From Falsiruegeria mediterranea M17 (GTDB taxonomy: Bacteria > Pseudomonadota > Alphaproteobacteria > Rhodobacterales > Rhodobacteraceae): a stretch of DNA of 64,000 bases. The stretch spans positions 372,001-436,000 of the forward strand of contig NZ_ONZG01000002.1 in the NCBI RefSeq assembly GCF_900302455.1, in the 5' to 3' direction. Of the stretch, positions 1 through 7,952 are shown in pieces; the stretch's first letter is position 1; the number at the start of each line of letters is the position of its first letter. Under the pieces are notes generated by a model, which worked only from the letters and a program-made list of their open reading frames with translations, was not told the DNA's origin and made no database searches. Made by a program: the position numbers and the translations under genes.

Positions 1-284
1 CCTCGATCACGTCCGAAGCGGATGATTATGTGAACGAAGTTGTTGAAACTCTACGCTCGGCTGGTGTCCGCGCCGAAGCAGACATCCGCAACGAAAAGAT
101 CAATTACAAGGTTCGCGAACATTCGGTTGGCAAGGTTCCGGTCATTCTGGCCGTGGGTCACCGCGAAGTTGAAGAGCGCACCGTGTCGGTTCGTCGCCTG
201 GGCGATAAGCGCACCAGCGTCGAAGGCTTGAGCGATGTAACAAAAGCCCTCGCGACCGAGGCAACACCGCCCGATCTTCTGTAA
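1..284 (+). CDS. thrS: Threonyl-tRNA synthetase, C-terminal end (partial)
   Basis: Only the last ~93 codons are in the window; the frame is open from base 3 to the TAA at 282-284. The visible part is the C-terminal anticodon-binding domain of a class II threonyl-tRNA synthetase, with the typical stretch [19 protein letters not shown] followed by [16 protein letters not shown], which in this family contacts the tRNA anticodon. The catalytic and editing domains lie upstream of the window. The enzyme charges tRNA-Thr in the cytoplasm. The gene ends just before a GC-rich hairpin, so it is probably transcriptionally separate from the bufferin operon that follows. Confidence 0.93.
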   Translation, partial: SITSEADDYVNEVVETLRSAGVRAEADIRNEKINYKVREHSVGKVPVILAVGHREVEERTVSVRRLGDKRTSVEGLSDVTKALATEATPPDLL

Positions 285-305
285 CAATCGGCGCAAAAAC
301 TTATG

Positions 306-335
306 CAATCCGGCCCTGATTTGAGGGCCGGATTG
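306..335 (+). terminator. Hairpin after thrS
   Basis: A perfect 12-bp stem (306-317 with 324-335) and a 6-base loop lie 21 bases after the thrS stop. No long T-run follows (TAACATTTC), so it is a weak intrinsic terminator or an mRNA 3' end stabiliser. Confidence 0.6.
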
Positions 336-506
336 TAACATTTCAAAAATTCCCTTATAAAAACATGATATTAACAGGTGCGCTGCCATGACATGGGCTG
401 ACGGGCGCGTGAGACACGGGCTCGTGAATTCAAACCCGGCTGACGAGGGGCTACCTTGTCAGTGTCAACAACAGACACACCGAAATCACCAAGAGGATTT
501 ACCGAG

Positions 507-809
507 ATGTCGAACACCGTCAAAACCCTTGCCGTTGCAGGCGCCGTTGCCGCAGCTCTGACCGCGACCACCACCACCGTGAGCGCTCAGGCCAAAGAGA
601 AATGCTATGGCGTTTCGCTGGCTGGCGAGAATGACTGCGCCGCAGGCCCCGGCACCACTTGCGCGGGCACCTCGACTGTCGACTATCAGGGCAACGCATG
701 GACCCTGGTTGACGCAGGCACCTGTGAAACCATGGACCTGCCTACAAAGGCCGACGGCTCTGCCCGCAAAGGGTCGCTGGAAGCACAAGAGCGTGACCTG
801 CCGGCATAA
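507..809 (+). CDS. bufA1: DUF2282 bufferin-type RiPP precursor (BufA1-like)
   Basis: Small secreted protein of 100 residues, the substrate peptide of the operon. It has a Sec signal peptide (residues 1-27, hydrophobic core [13 protein letters not shown], cut expected after VSA) and a mature part with four cysteines at 33, 44, 52 and 73, in the contexts [18 protein letters not shown] and GTCET. This cysteine pattern defines DUF2282. Proteins of this family next to DUF692 and DUF2063 genes are the precursors of bufferins, copper-binding RiPPs whose cysteines are turned into thiooxazole-type heterocycles. The C-terminal 25 residues are charged and cysteine-free. An upstream in-frame non-ATG start at 456 is possible, but ATG 507 has AAGAGGA nine bases upstream and starts the signal peptide cleanly. 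That copper is the ligand here is inferred from the family. Confidence 0.85.
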   Translation: MSNTVKTLAVAGAVAAALTATTTTVSAQAKEKCYGVSLAGENDCAAGPGTTCAGTSTVDYQGNAWTLVDAGTCETMDLPTKADGSARKGSLEAQERDLPA

Positions 810-837
810 GCCGCACAGCTTACCAAGACGAATTCTG

Positions 838-865
838 GGGGCGGGTGGCGCGAATCGCCCGCCCC
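838..865 (+). terminator. Intercistronic hairpin between precursor and MNIO gene
   Basis: An 8-bp all-GC stem (838-845 with 858-865) followed by TTT lies in the 94-base gap between the precursor and the modifying-enzyme gene. Hairpins at this place commonly let a RiPP precursor be made in excess over its enzymes, by partial termination or mRNA 3' protection. The role here is inferred. Confidence 0.55.
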
Positions 866-903
866 TTTACCAATCTTTTCAAGCCTTTCCCTGAGGTCCT
901 GAC

Positions 904-1761
904 ATGCTGGACGATACCCGCAAATCAAACCACCTGCCCCTGACGGCCGGGGTCGGGTACAAGCCGCAGCATTTCTCGGACATCCTTGAAAATGCCGGTC
1001 CCGTGGGCTGGCTGGAAATTCACGCGGAAAACTACATGGGGGATGGCGGACGCCCGCTGGCGCAATTGCGCCACATGGCGGAGCGGTTCCCGATCTCGGT
1101 CCACGGCGTGGGCCTGTCCATCGGTGGAGAAGGGCCGCTGGATGCCGACCATCTGGATCGGCTCAAGCAACTGATCGGCTGGTTGAACCCGGCAAGTTTC
1201 TCGGAACACCTGGCTTGGTCCACTCACGGAGCAGAGTTTCTGAACGATCTGTTGCCCCTTCCTTATACCGACGCCTCGCTTGCCCGGATCTGCGACCACA
1301 TTGATCAGGTCCAGACCCACGTCGGGCGGCAGATGCTGTTGGAAAACCCGTCAAGCTATCTGGCCTTTGCCGAAAGCACCTGGTCCGAACCCGGTTTCCT
1401 GCACGAAGTTGCGCAGCGCACCGGCTGTGGTTTGCTGCTGGATGTGAACAACGTCTTTGTCTCGGCCACCAATCTCGAGTTTTCACCCCAAGGCTACATC
1501 GACGCCTACCCGCTTGACCTGGTTGGGGAAATCCACCTGGGCGGGCATGACGAGGATGAAGACGACCATGGCAAGCCTCTGCTGATCGACAGCCACGGGC
1601 GCGAAGTGGTTGATCCGGTCTGGTCCCTGCTCGATTATGTGCTGGAACGCTCGGGCCCCAAACCATTGCTCATCGAATGGGACACCGATGTCCCCGACTG
1701 GCCGATCTTGCGAGCCGAGGCCGAGCGCGGTCAGGCTGCGCTGGAACGGGTACCGGCATGA
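904..1761 (+). CDS. bufB: DUF692 multinuclear iron oxidase (MNIO), RiPP-modifying enzyme
   Basis: 285-residue TIM-barrel enzyme of the MNIO (DUF692) family, which uses two or three iron ions and oxygen to modify cysteines of a partner peptide. The family motifs carrying the metal-ligand His, Glu, Asp and Asn residues are all present in order: HAENYMG (40-46), HGVGLSIGGEG (67-77), SEHLAW (100-105), LENPSSYL (146-153), DVNNVF (180-185), EIHLGGH (209-215) and IEWDTDVPDW (257-266). Length is normal for the family. A GAGG ribosome site precedes ATG 904. It overlaps the next gene by ATGA, which suggests translational coupling with its partner. Given the DUF2282 gene upstream, its substrate is very probably that precursor. 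Confidence 0.9.
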   Translation: MLDDTRKSNHLPLTAGVGYKPQHFSDILENAGPVGWLEIHAENYMGDGGRPLAQLRHMAERFPISVHGVGLSIGGEGPLDADHLDRLKQLIGWLNPASFSEHLAWSTHGAEFLNDLLPLPYTDASLARICDHIDQVQTHVGRQMLLENPSSYLAFAESTWSEPGFLHEVAQRTGCGLLLDVNNVFVSATNLEFSPQGYIDAYPLDLVGEIHLGGHDEDEDDHGKPLLIDSHGREVVDPVWSLLDYVLERSGPKPLLIEWDTDVPDWPILRAEAERGQAALERVPA

Positions 1762-2510
1762 CAGTCACCCAGGATCAATTCCGCGCGGCGCTGCTGGATT
1801 CAGCGCAGGCTGTACCGGAAGGATTGTTGGATGCAAATCATGGCCCGGCCGGTCGCCGGTTCAACGTCTATCGTAACAACGTCGCCGTCTCGCTGACCGA
1901 GGCGATGCATCAGGCCTTTCCGGTGGTCACCAAGCTTCTGGGTGCCCAAAACATGGACGGCTTGGCGGGCATCTTCCTGCGCCAGCATCCACCATCGTCG
2001 CCGCTGATGATGCACTACGGCGAAGCGTTTCCCGAATTTCTGACCGGCATGCAGCAGCTGTCGCATCTGGGCTATCTGCCGGATGTCGCCCGGTTGGAGC
2101 TAGCCCTGCGCCGCTCATACCACGCCGCCGACAGCACCCCGATTTCACCTGAGGCGCTGGCCATCGACCCTGAGATGCTCATGGAGGCCACGATCGAATT
2201 TGCGCCCGCGATGCAGTTGGTCCGCTCTGAGTGGCCGATCGCCAGCATCTGGACGTTCAACACCCAAGACGGCAGCCCCAAGCCGCAGGCGGTGACCGAA
2301 GATGTACTGATTACCCGGGTCGAGTTTGACCCCGAGCCCCATGTCCTCCCCTCCGGCGGTGCCGAATGGATAGACGCGCTGATGGCAGGCAAAACCATTG
2401 GCGAAGCTCATGAAATTGCTGAAGGTCTCTCTCCTGGTTTCGACCTTGGCGCAACGCTGGCCTTGCTGTTGCAGGGCGGTGCAATCATCACACTCACGAC
2501 CAAAGGATAA
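1758..2510 (+). CDS. bufC: DUF2063 RiPP partner protein (BufC-like)
   Basis: 250-residue putative DNA-binding-type DUF2063 protein. The N-terminal family signature is clear: QDQFRAALLD at 5-14 followed by RFNVYRNNVAVSLTEAM, FPVVTKLLG and LAGIFLRQHPPSS. The C-terminal half is variable and ends in a short helical domain. In MNIO RiPP operons this protein binds the precursor and presents it to the MNIO enzyme, so it acts as a recognition subunit rather than a transcription factor. The chosen ATG at 1758 overlaps the bufB stop (ATGA); a longer in-frame reading starting at 1677 lies inside bufB and is rejected. Confidence 0.85.
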   Translation: MTVTQDQFRAALLDSAQAVPEGLLDANHGPAGRRFNVYRNNVAVSLTEAMHQAFPVVTKLLGAQNMDGLAGIFLRQHPPSSPLMMHYGEAFPEFLTGMQQLSHLGYLPDVARLELALRRSYHAADSTPISPEALAIDPEMLMEATIEFAPAMQLVRSEWPIASIWTFNTQDGSPKPQAVTEDVLITRVEFDPEPHVLPSGGAEWIDALMAGKTIGEAHEIAEGLSPGFDLGATLALLLQGGAIITLTTKG

Positions 2511-2514
2511 GGCC

Positions 2515-3051
2515 ATGCACGCACTTGTCTCGCGCTACACAACAGCGCTCAACTCATTGGACCGCATGTCAGATTTCATGGTGCCGACCCTGGCCCGGCT
2601 GACATTCGTCGCCGTTTTGCTGTTCTACTACTGGAACTCGGCCATGCTGAAAATTGACGGGTCGATCTTTTCGGCCTCGGCGGGCGCATTTGGCCAGATC
2701 TTTCCCAAAGCCGCCGAAGAGGTTCTGTGGGACGTGAGCCAGATGAACATCTTTCAGCGTCTGGTGATCTTCTTTGGCACCGTGGCCGAATTTGTTCTAC
2801 CCGCCCTGATCCTTGTTGGGTTGCTCACCCGCCTGGCCGCATTGGGCATGATCGGTTTCATTTGGGTTCAGACAATCGTCGACATCACGGGTCACGGCGT
2901 GAAGCTGGGCAGCCTGTTCGACAACACGCTGACACTGGTCGATCAACGCGTGATGTGGACCTTCCTGATGCTGGTCCTGGTCTTCAAGGGCGCTGGCGCC
3001 CTGTCCGTGGACGCCCTGTTCCGCAAGCGCGCGGAACCTGCGATCGCCTGA
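2515..3051 (+). CDS. bufD: DoxX-family membrane protein (BufD-like)
   Basis: 178-residue integral membrane protein with four predicted helices (around LARLTFVAVLLFYYW, RLVIFFGTVAEFVLPALIL, RLAALGMIGFIWVQTIV and VMWTFLMLVLVFKG), the DoxX fold. It closes the bufferin operon; ATG 2515 follows the bufC stop by four bases with GGATAAGG just upstream. DoxX proteins are regularly the fourth gene of these operons, where a redox or membrane-anchoring role is suspected but not proven. A strong terminator lies 34 bases after its stop, so the operon is A-B-C-D with nothing further. Confidence 0.82.
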   Translation: MHALVSRYTTALNSLDRMSDFMVPTLARLTFVAVLLFYYWNSAMLKIDGSIFSASAGAFGQIFPKAAEEVLWDVSQMNIFQRLVIFFGTVAEFVLPALILVGLLTRLAALGMIGFIWVQTIVDITGHGVKLGSLFDNTLTLVDQRVMWTFLMLVLVFKGAGALSVDALFRKRAEPAIA

Positions 3052-3084
3052 TCCGTACATCGCTTTTGAGTAATGAGTGGTATG

Positions 3085-3111
3085 CACCGCCCCCATGGGG
3101 CGGTGTTTTTT
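3085..3111 (+). terminator. Rho-independent terminator of the bufferin operon
   Basis: A perfect 9-bp stem (3085-3093 with 3097-3105), a 3-base loop and six T residues form a textbook intrinsic terminator. It lies between bufD and the convergent membrane-protein gene. Confidence 0.9.
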
Positions 3112-3113
3112 GT

Positions 3114-3482
3114 TCAGAAATGGGCCTTTGGTTCGTCCGGCTTGCCCGCGCCAACGGCCAGCAGGCCACCCACAGCTGCAAAAGCAACCGGAAACATGGT
3201 GAACACGTTGAATCCAAAGGCATAGTACATGCCACCCGCCGAAATCAGCAGCAGGACCCCACCCCATAAGGCCCGCGACCGGGCCATGGCCCCGCCTGCA
3301 ATTGCCAGCATCGGCGCAATGATCGAAGTGATCTGAACGAGGTCCGAGTTTTCGACCTGCTCAAAATACCCGTCCACTTCGCCGTAATATTGGATGGCTT
3401 CGATGTAACCGAAGCTGAAAAACCCGACGATCATACCGATCAGACCGGCGATGATTCCCAAAACAAGGGCTGCGTTGCGCAT
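3114..3482 (-). CDS. Small four-helix membrane protein of unknown function
   Basis: 122 residues with about four hydrophobic segments: LVLGIIAGLIGMIVGFFSFG, ITSIIAPMLAIAGGAMA, LWGGVLLLISAGGMYYAFG and FPVAFAAVGGLLAVGAG. A short polar loop with an acidic YYGEVDGYFEQVENSD segment lies between helices 1 and 2 and would face the periplasm or cytoplasm. No enzymatic motif is visible. A good ribosome site (GAGGAGCAACAG) precedes the ATG at 3482. It resembles small four-helix membrane proteins in the DUF4064 style, but that assignment is weak. It runs convergently to the bufferin operon and is not part of it. Confidence 0.7.
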   Translation of the reverse strand: MRNAALVLGIIAGLIGMIVGFFSFGYIEAIQYYGEVDGYFEQVENSDLVQITSIIAPMLAIAGGAMARSRALWGGVLLLISAGGMYYAFGFNVFTMFPVAFAAVGGLLAVGAGKPDEPKAHF

Positions 3483-3506
3483 CTGTTGCTCCTCGCTTTT
3501 TGTAGC

Positions 3507-3824
3507 TCAGGCCAAACCCAGAGCGGTCCGCGTCGCCGCGGTCCAGCCAAGGTACAGCTGCCCATCCGCCTCGATCAGCGGTCGTTTCATCAGCGTTGGG
3601 TGATCTGCCAACAGCTCGACCGGAGGGCGCGCGCGCTCTGATTCATCCAGCCCGCGCCACGTTGTCGAGCGCGTGTTGAGCAAACTGTCGCCAAACTGCG
3701 TCAGAGCACTATCTCGGACGTCATTGGGCAACCCCTCGACTCGAACATCAACAAATTCAATATTGTTTATCTCTTTCAATGCCTTACGGCATGTATCGCA
3801 GGTTTTGATCCCAAAAAGTCGCAT
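3507..3824 (-). CDS. ArsC/Spx-family thioredoxin-fold protein
   Basis: 105-residue thioredoxin-like protein of the ArsC/YffB/Spx family. The redox motif CDTC is at residues 9-12 in KTCDTCRKAL, and the C-terminal family motif with PTLMKRPLIE follows at about residue 75. Relatives include glutaredoxin-linked arsenate reductases and YffB-like reductases. The genome context offers no arsenic genes, so a YffB-like role is equally possible. Start chosen at ATG 3824 with GGAG upstream; a longer reading to 3902 would add 26 residues with no family similarity. Confidence 0.8.
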   Translation of the reverse strand: MRLFGIKTCDTCRKALKEINNIEFVDVRVEGLPNDVRDSALTQFGDSLLNTRSTTWRGLDESERARPPVELLADHPTLMKRPLIEADGQLYLGWTAATRTALGLA

Positions 3825-4041
3825 TTTCACTCCATCTTTGGATGCTGAAATATCTATCAATCGACAGAATTTCACCCCCTTGAGCTTGATTTTTGAACGC
3901 ACCGTGCGATCTTGTCGTCGGTGTAACAGCCCATCAGACTTCCGCCTTGACGTGTATGAGCCGGTCGCCTGTCGGTCGGTTATGCTGTTCGCACCCCCGA
4001 GAAATTAGGGGAAACGTGGAAAGTAGAAGGAGACACGGGAG

Positions 4042-4248
4042 ATGCCTACCGGCACCGTGAAATGGTTTAATACGACTAAAGGGTACGGCTTTATCGCACC
4101 TGACGAAGGCGGAAAGGATGTTTTTGTCCATATTTCCGCTGTTGAACGTTCGGGCCTGACGGGCCTCGCAGACAACCAAAAGGTTGCTTACGAGCTGCAG
4201 GATGGACGCGACGGACGCCAGATGGCATCTGATTTGAAGCCATTGTAA
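4042..4248 (+). CDS. Cold-shock protein, CspA family
   Basis: 68-residue single cold-shock domain. The RNA-binding motifs RNP-1 (KGYGFIAP) and RNP-2 (VFVHIS) are intact, and the start GTVKWFN is canonical. Such proteins bind single-stranded RNA and DNA and melt mRNA structure in the cytoplasm. A ribosome site (GGAG then ACACGGGAG) precedes the ATG. The gene stands alone on the plus strand with ~140 bases of free sequence upstream, enough for the long 5' leader common in this family. A GC-rich hairpin lies ~50 bases after the stop. Confidence 0.93.
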   Translation: MPTGTVKWFNTTKGYGFIAPDEGGKDVFVHISAVERSGLTGLADNQKVAYELQDGRDGRQMASDLKPL

Positions 4249-4295
4249 GTTTCACGCAAGACGCGCCTTCCCGGACGATGCGGGGCGGCGCACAA

Positions 4296-4324
4296 ACCGG
4301 CGGCTGAGGTGTGCGGCCGCCGGT
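4296..4324 (+). terminator. GC-rich hairpin after the cold-shock gene
   Basis: A perfect 9-bp stem (4296-4304 with 4316-4324) and 11-base loop lie between the cold-shock gene and the convergent thyX. No T-run follows on either strand, so termination efficiency is uncertain. Confidence 0.5.
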
Positions 4325-4459
4325 AGACTGCACCAAGCGATTTGCTGTCCATTTTGCAGCCCGACTTGAGTTCAGTCGCCTTAAACCCGGTTCAAACCGC
4401 TGCCCCGACCCCAGATTGATTGCGGGATCGGAACAGATATTGTGTTCTGGGCTTCCGGA

Positions 4460-5371
4460 TCACTCGGCCCTGATCACATCCTCGAACTCGCGCCATTCGC
4501 GAGCGGACATGCCGGAGTTTTCCTGGTTGACCTGCTCGCCCTTCACCATCCGGCGAACGCAATCCACCATCTGTGCCGACATGGACACCGACCCCAACCG
4601 ATAGTCTTCGAACGCCTTGTAAGCCGCTGGCACCCAATCCGCGACAATGTCGCAGATCGCATCGGCATAAACCCGGATTTCATACTGAGCATGGGAATCT
4701 GCGCGCAACCGCAGGAAATGGAACAGGTTGTGCAGGTCCACCTTCCAGTACCATTGGGTGTAAATGTTCGCAGGCAGGTTCATCCGCGCCAGTTCACGCG
4801 CCAGCCCCTGCTGACCGTCCTGGCTGATCATTTCTTCATAGTGATCATAGGCGCGCATGGAATCCCCCTTGAGAATGTCCAGCACTCGTGCGGCCTCTTC
4901 TCCTTGCAGCGCCTCGCCGCGGCCCTGGTTGTTGATAACCGATTGCGCCGCCATTTGATCTGGTGCCGGGATATAGAACTCGCGATCCAGGATCGAGTAG
5001 CGCGCCGAATACTCGTTGACGTTGGCCGTGCGATGGCGAATCCACTGTCGCGCCACAAAGACCGGAAGTTTGACGTGCAGCTTCAGTTCGCACATCTCGA
5101 ACGGAGTCGAATGCCAGTGGCGCATCAGATAGCGGATCAACCCTTCATCGTTCTGGACCGACTTGGTGCCCTTGCCATAAGACACACGCGCCGCCTGGCA
5201 GATCGCGGCATCATCGCCCATATAGTCGATGACCCGGACAAACCCGTGATCCAGAACCGGCTTTGCCGAATAAAGATGCTGCTCGATCCCCGGTGCAACA
5301 GTGCGCAACGTTGTCTGAGACTGCGTGCGCTGCTCTTCGATTTCGGCAAGTTGCTCGGGCGATAGAGGCAT
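4460..5371 (-). CDS. thyX: Flavin-dependent thymidylate synthase ThyX
   Basis: 303 residues. ThyX makes dTMP from dUMP using FAD and methylene-tetrahydrofolate, and replaces ThyA in many alphaproteobacteria. The signature RHRx7S is seen as [11 protein letters not shown] at residues 112-122, and SARYS and [18 protein letters not shown] mark the dUMP/FAD binding regions. The N-terminal ~35 residues (glutamine-rich) are an extension usual in this order. ATG 5371 is preceded by AAGGAGTTCCCCCTC. It stands alone, transcribed towards the cold-shock gene. Confidence 0.95.
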   Translation of the reverse strand: MPLSPEQLAEIEEQRTQSQTTLRTVAPGIEQHLYSAKPVLDHGFVRVIDYMGDDAAICQAARVSYGKGTKSVQNDEGLIRYLMRHWHSTPFEMCELKLHVKLPVFVARQWIRHRTANVNEYSARYSILDREFYIPAPDQMAAQSVINNQGRGEALQGEEAARVLDILKGDSMRAYDHYEEMISQDGQQGLARELARMNLPANIYTQWYWKVDLHNLFHFLRLRADSHAQYEIRVYADAICDIVADWVPAAYKAFEDYRLGSVSMSAQMVDCVRRMVKGEQVNQENSGMSAREWREFEDVIRAE

Positions 5372-5563
5372 GAGGGGGAACTCCTTGGTGGGCTCAGAGA
5401 ATCTGTTTGTTCAAACTATATATGGGCGCGTGTTCGGCGTGAACCGCAATATCAAGGTCACACATAGGTCACGCTTTACAATCATCAGGCGCAGAAAGAT
5501 TGACTTCTTCCCGCAAAAGACGGACGTTGCAGAAAAACCTACAAAAAACAGAGGTTGAGGCAG

Positions 5564-6478
5564 ATGAAGCGGTTTTGGCTTGGTATCGCGGCGGTCGTCG
5601 CGGTGTCGGCGTGTGGTGGCGATGTATTCACTGAAACGGGCACGCCCGTGCAGCCAGTTGAGCCCACCCCGACAGTCCCCGAAGCGATTGCTGGCAACGT
5701 GACCAGTGTGGAATACAACCAGGCAAACCAGACCCTGACGGTGACGGGCAGCCAGTTGGACAACACCCCATTCGAGGCGGTCTACACACGGAACGCTGCC
5801 CTGGATGTGCCAGGATACGAAGCCTACACATCGCAAGCCAGTTCACTCGATCGTCACTTTACAGCCTTTGTTCAAGAGCGAGACGGCGTCTATGCAGCCG
5901 TCGTCGGTGGTGGACCGCAGTTCAATTCGGTCATCATGGGGTCAACCTATGGCCGCGACGGGACCTTTACGGCGCCGGACACAACTCCGGCCGGTTCGGG
6001 CCTTGTGAGCTATGGGGGCAACTACGTCGGCGTCTTGAACGCTTCAGGCGATGGCAACGATCTGCTCCCCGTGACCCCGGGCACCGCAACCGAAATTCGC
6101 CCCACACAAACTGCCGAAGTCACCGGATTGGTATTTATCAACGCTGACTTTGCCGACAATGCGATCAACGGCATCGTCTATGACCGAGTGCTCGCCGATG
6201 ACCCCGGCTCTCTCACTCTGACTGATCTATCGCTATTCCCGGGCACAATTGACAGCAACGGGGCATTCAACGGTGAAGTGCGGAGAGGGTCCACACAGAC
6301 CGTCGGAACCTATGCCGGTCTCTTCGGCGGAACGGATGCCACGGCTGTAGCAGGGGCTTTGACCGCGTCGAACCACATCGACGGGTCGGGCGGTGATGCG
6401 CTGGAGTATGGTGTATTCGTCTTGGCGCAATGCGGAACCGCAAATGCCGATCCAATCTGCAACCAACCGCGGCCGTAA
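5564..6478 (+). CDS. TbpB-like barrel lipoprotein (putative Slam client)
   Basis: 304-residue lipoprotein. The signal sequence ends in the lipobox VSAC with Cys17, followed by a proline-rich linker (PVQPVEPTPTVPEA). The rest is beta-rich; the C-terminal ~100 residues, with GTYAGLFGGTDATAVAGAL, match the G-x-F-x-G-x-x-A-x-x-x-G pattern that ends the beta-barrel domain of transferrin-binding protein B and related surface lipoproteins. The following gene overlaps it by 35 bases and encodes a Slam-like outer membrane protein, which in Neisseria exports such lipoproteins to the cell surface. The ligand is unknown. ATG 5564 is preceded by GAGG; a TTG three codons upstream is less likely. Confidence 0.7.
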   Translation: MKRFWLGIAAVVAVSACGGDVFTETGTPVQPVEPTPTVPEAIAGNVTSVEYNQANQTLTVTGSQLDNTPFEAVYTRNAALDVPGYEAYTSQASSLDRHFTAFVQERDGVYAAVVGGGPQFNSVIMGSTYGRDGTFTAPDTTPAGSGLVSYGGNYVGVLNASGDGNDLLPVTPGTATEIRPTQTAEVTGLVFINADFADNAINGIVYDRVLADDPGSLTLTDLSLFPGTIDSNGAFNGEVRRGSTQTVGTYAGLFGGTDATAVAGALTASNHIDGSGGDALEYGVFVLAQCGTANADPICNQPRP

Positions 6479-7880
6479 CAGGCTGGTGCTGGCTCCGCTC
6501 CAGGCGGTTTTGGCCTCTGCCGCTCTGGCTCTTGGTCTGGCGAACGCTGGTCAGGCCGAGGAAACGTCGCACAACCTAACTCTCGATCAGGCATATCGGG
6601 CGGCCATCGAAGCGCTCCGTATCGGTCAACCTGACGTGACCGTTGCCCTGACGTACGGGCTTTTGCAGGCCGATCCCAAGAACCCTGTGTTTCACTACAT
6701 GCAAGCCGCAGCATATGCCCGCATGAACGAACCCGAAGAAGGGCGGCAGGCGGCAGCCTTGGCCTATCGAAATTCGAGCGAGCAAGGACTGCAGTTTCAA
6801 TCTGCGCAACTTGCCGCGCGATTGTCGTTGCAGGCCGGGCGCCCAACCATGGCGCAGTTTTGGCTAAGACGTACAGCCATTCATGCCCCAGATGAAAAGA
6901 CGGAAGAGCAGATTGCAAGAGACTACAAGCAGCTCCGCCGGATCAACCCCTGGGCCTTTCGCATACGCGCCGAAATCAAGCCAACCGACAACGTCAACAA
7001 CGGGGCAGACACTGCCTTGCAGATCATCGATGGCGTGCCCGTCGTCGGTCAACTCAGCGGGTCTGCCCAGGCCTTGTCGGGCGCATATGGCATCCTGGAT
7101 ATCACAACCGCCCATCGATTGAGACAATCAGCCGACAGCATGACCTCGGTTGGCGGGCGCCTGTATGTGCAACGCGTTTCGCTGTCGTCCGAGGCCAAGG
7201 CGCAGGCACCCAACGTCACCGGATCGCAATTTGCCTCCACCTATGGCGAAGTGTCGATCCGGCACGCCATGATTGTGGGCCCTGCTGAAAACCTCGGCTC
7301 GGCGGCTGTGGAGGCCGCCACGGGCACCTCTTGGTTTGGCGGCGAGCGAAGCTACAATTTCGCGCGGCTTGGAGGTGAACGCACCTGGCGCATGGCTGCA
7401 GGCGCACAATTGCGGATAAACGCCACGTTCGAAACACGGTTTGCCGAACGTTATGGCACAAATGATGCCAACATCGTGGGCTTTGGCGCATTGTATCATC
7501 GCCCTGTGGGCAACGGTGACCGGATTTCGGTCTCGATGGCATATCGCGACGCCCGCGCCCGTTGGTTCACTGGCACCTATCGTTCTGCTTCGGTTCGGGT
7601 CAGCTATGATCTGGGCCGGGCAATCGGCCCTGCAAAGCTCAGTGCGGGTCTGGTTCTTGGGTATTCCGACTACCCCGAATACGCCGTAAGCATTTTCAAT
7701 GTTCCCGGGGGGCGGCAGGACAAGTCGATCTATGGCGACCTCAGCCTGTTTTTCGACGAATACGACTATGCCGGTTTTGCCCCGATGCTAAGGGTGCGCA
7801 CGGGCAAGAAGGACTCGAATGTCAGCCGCTTCGACATTCGCGAGTTCTCGGTCTCGCTGGGGATTGAATCAAAATTCTGA
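6444..7880 (+). CDS. Slam-like (DUF560) surface lipoprotein assembly modifier
   Basis: 478 residues. A signal peptide (hydrophobic core VLASAALALGLANAGQA) is followed by a helical TPR-type region (about residues 40-150, with AIEALRIGQPDVTVAL and FHYMQAAAYARMNEPEEG repeats) and then a long beta-rich C-terminal part beginning NPWAFRIRAEIKPTDNVNNG and ending in an aromatic residue (ESKF), as expected for an outer-membrane barrel. This TPR-plus-barrel layout is that of Slam, which moves lipoproteins such as TbpB across the outer membrane. It starts inside the end of the lipoprotein gene (ATG 6444), indicating coupled translation. The pairing supports the call, but the family was assigned by eye. 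Confidence 0.72.
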   Translation: MPIQSATNRGRNRLVLAPLQAVLASAALALGLANAGQAEETSHNLTLDQAYRAAIEALRIGQPDVTVALTYGLLQADPKNPVFHYMQAAAYARMNEPEEGRQAAALAYRNSSEQGLQFQSAQLAARLSLQAGRPTMAQFWLRRTAIHAPDEKTEEQIARDYKQLRRINPWAFRIRAEIKPTDNVNNGADTALQIIDGVPVVGQLSGSAQALSGAYGILDITTAHRLRQSADSMTSVGGRLYVQRVSLSSEAKAQAPNVTGSQFASTYGEVSIRHAMIVGPAENLGSAAVEAATGTSWFGGERSYNFARLGGERTWRMAAGAQLRINATFETRFAERYGTNDANIVGFGALYHRPVGNGDRISVSMAYRDARARWFTGTYRSASVRVSYDLGRAIGPAKLSAGLVLGYSDYPEYAVSIFNVPGGRQDKSIYGDLSLFFDEYDYAGFAPMLRVRTGKKDSNVSRFDIREFSVSLGIESKF

Positions 7881-7952
7881 AATCACGCATCGCGCCACTG
7901 GCGCTTGGCTGACTTACAGCTAGAGTCTGTCTCGGAGACAACGGAGACTGAC

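Noticed and set aside
507-3051. Ordinary copper-resistance or cysteine-rich toxin operon
   Set aside because: No CopA/CopB, metallochaperone or immunity gene is present; the DUF2282-DUF692-DUF2063-DoxX order is specific to MNIO RiPP operons.
4442-5365. 307-codon plus-strand frame
   Set aside because: It is the exact antisense of thyX; the protein has no family features and is rich in His/Arg/Val as expected for a shadow frame.
6310-6918. 202-codon minus-strand frame under the Slam-like gene
   Set aside because: Arg/Pro-rich antisense sequence without similarity to any family; both well-supported genes lie on the plus strand.
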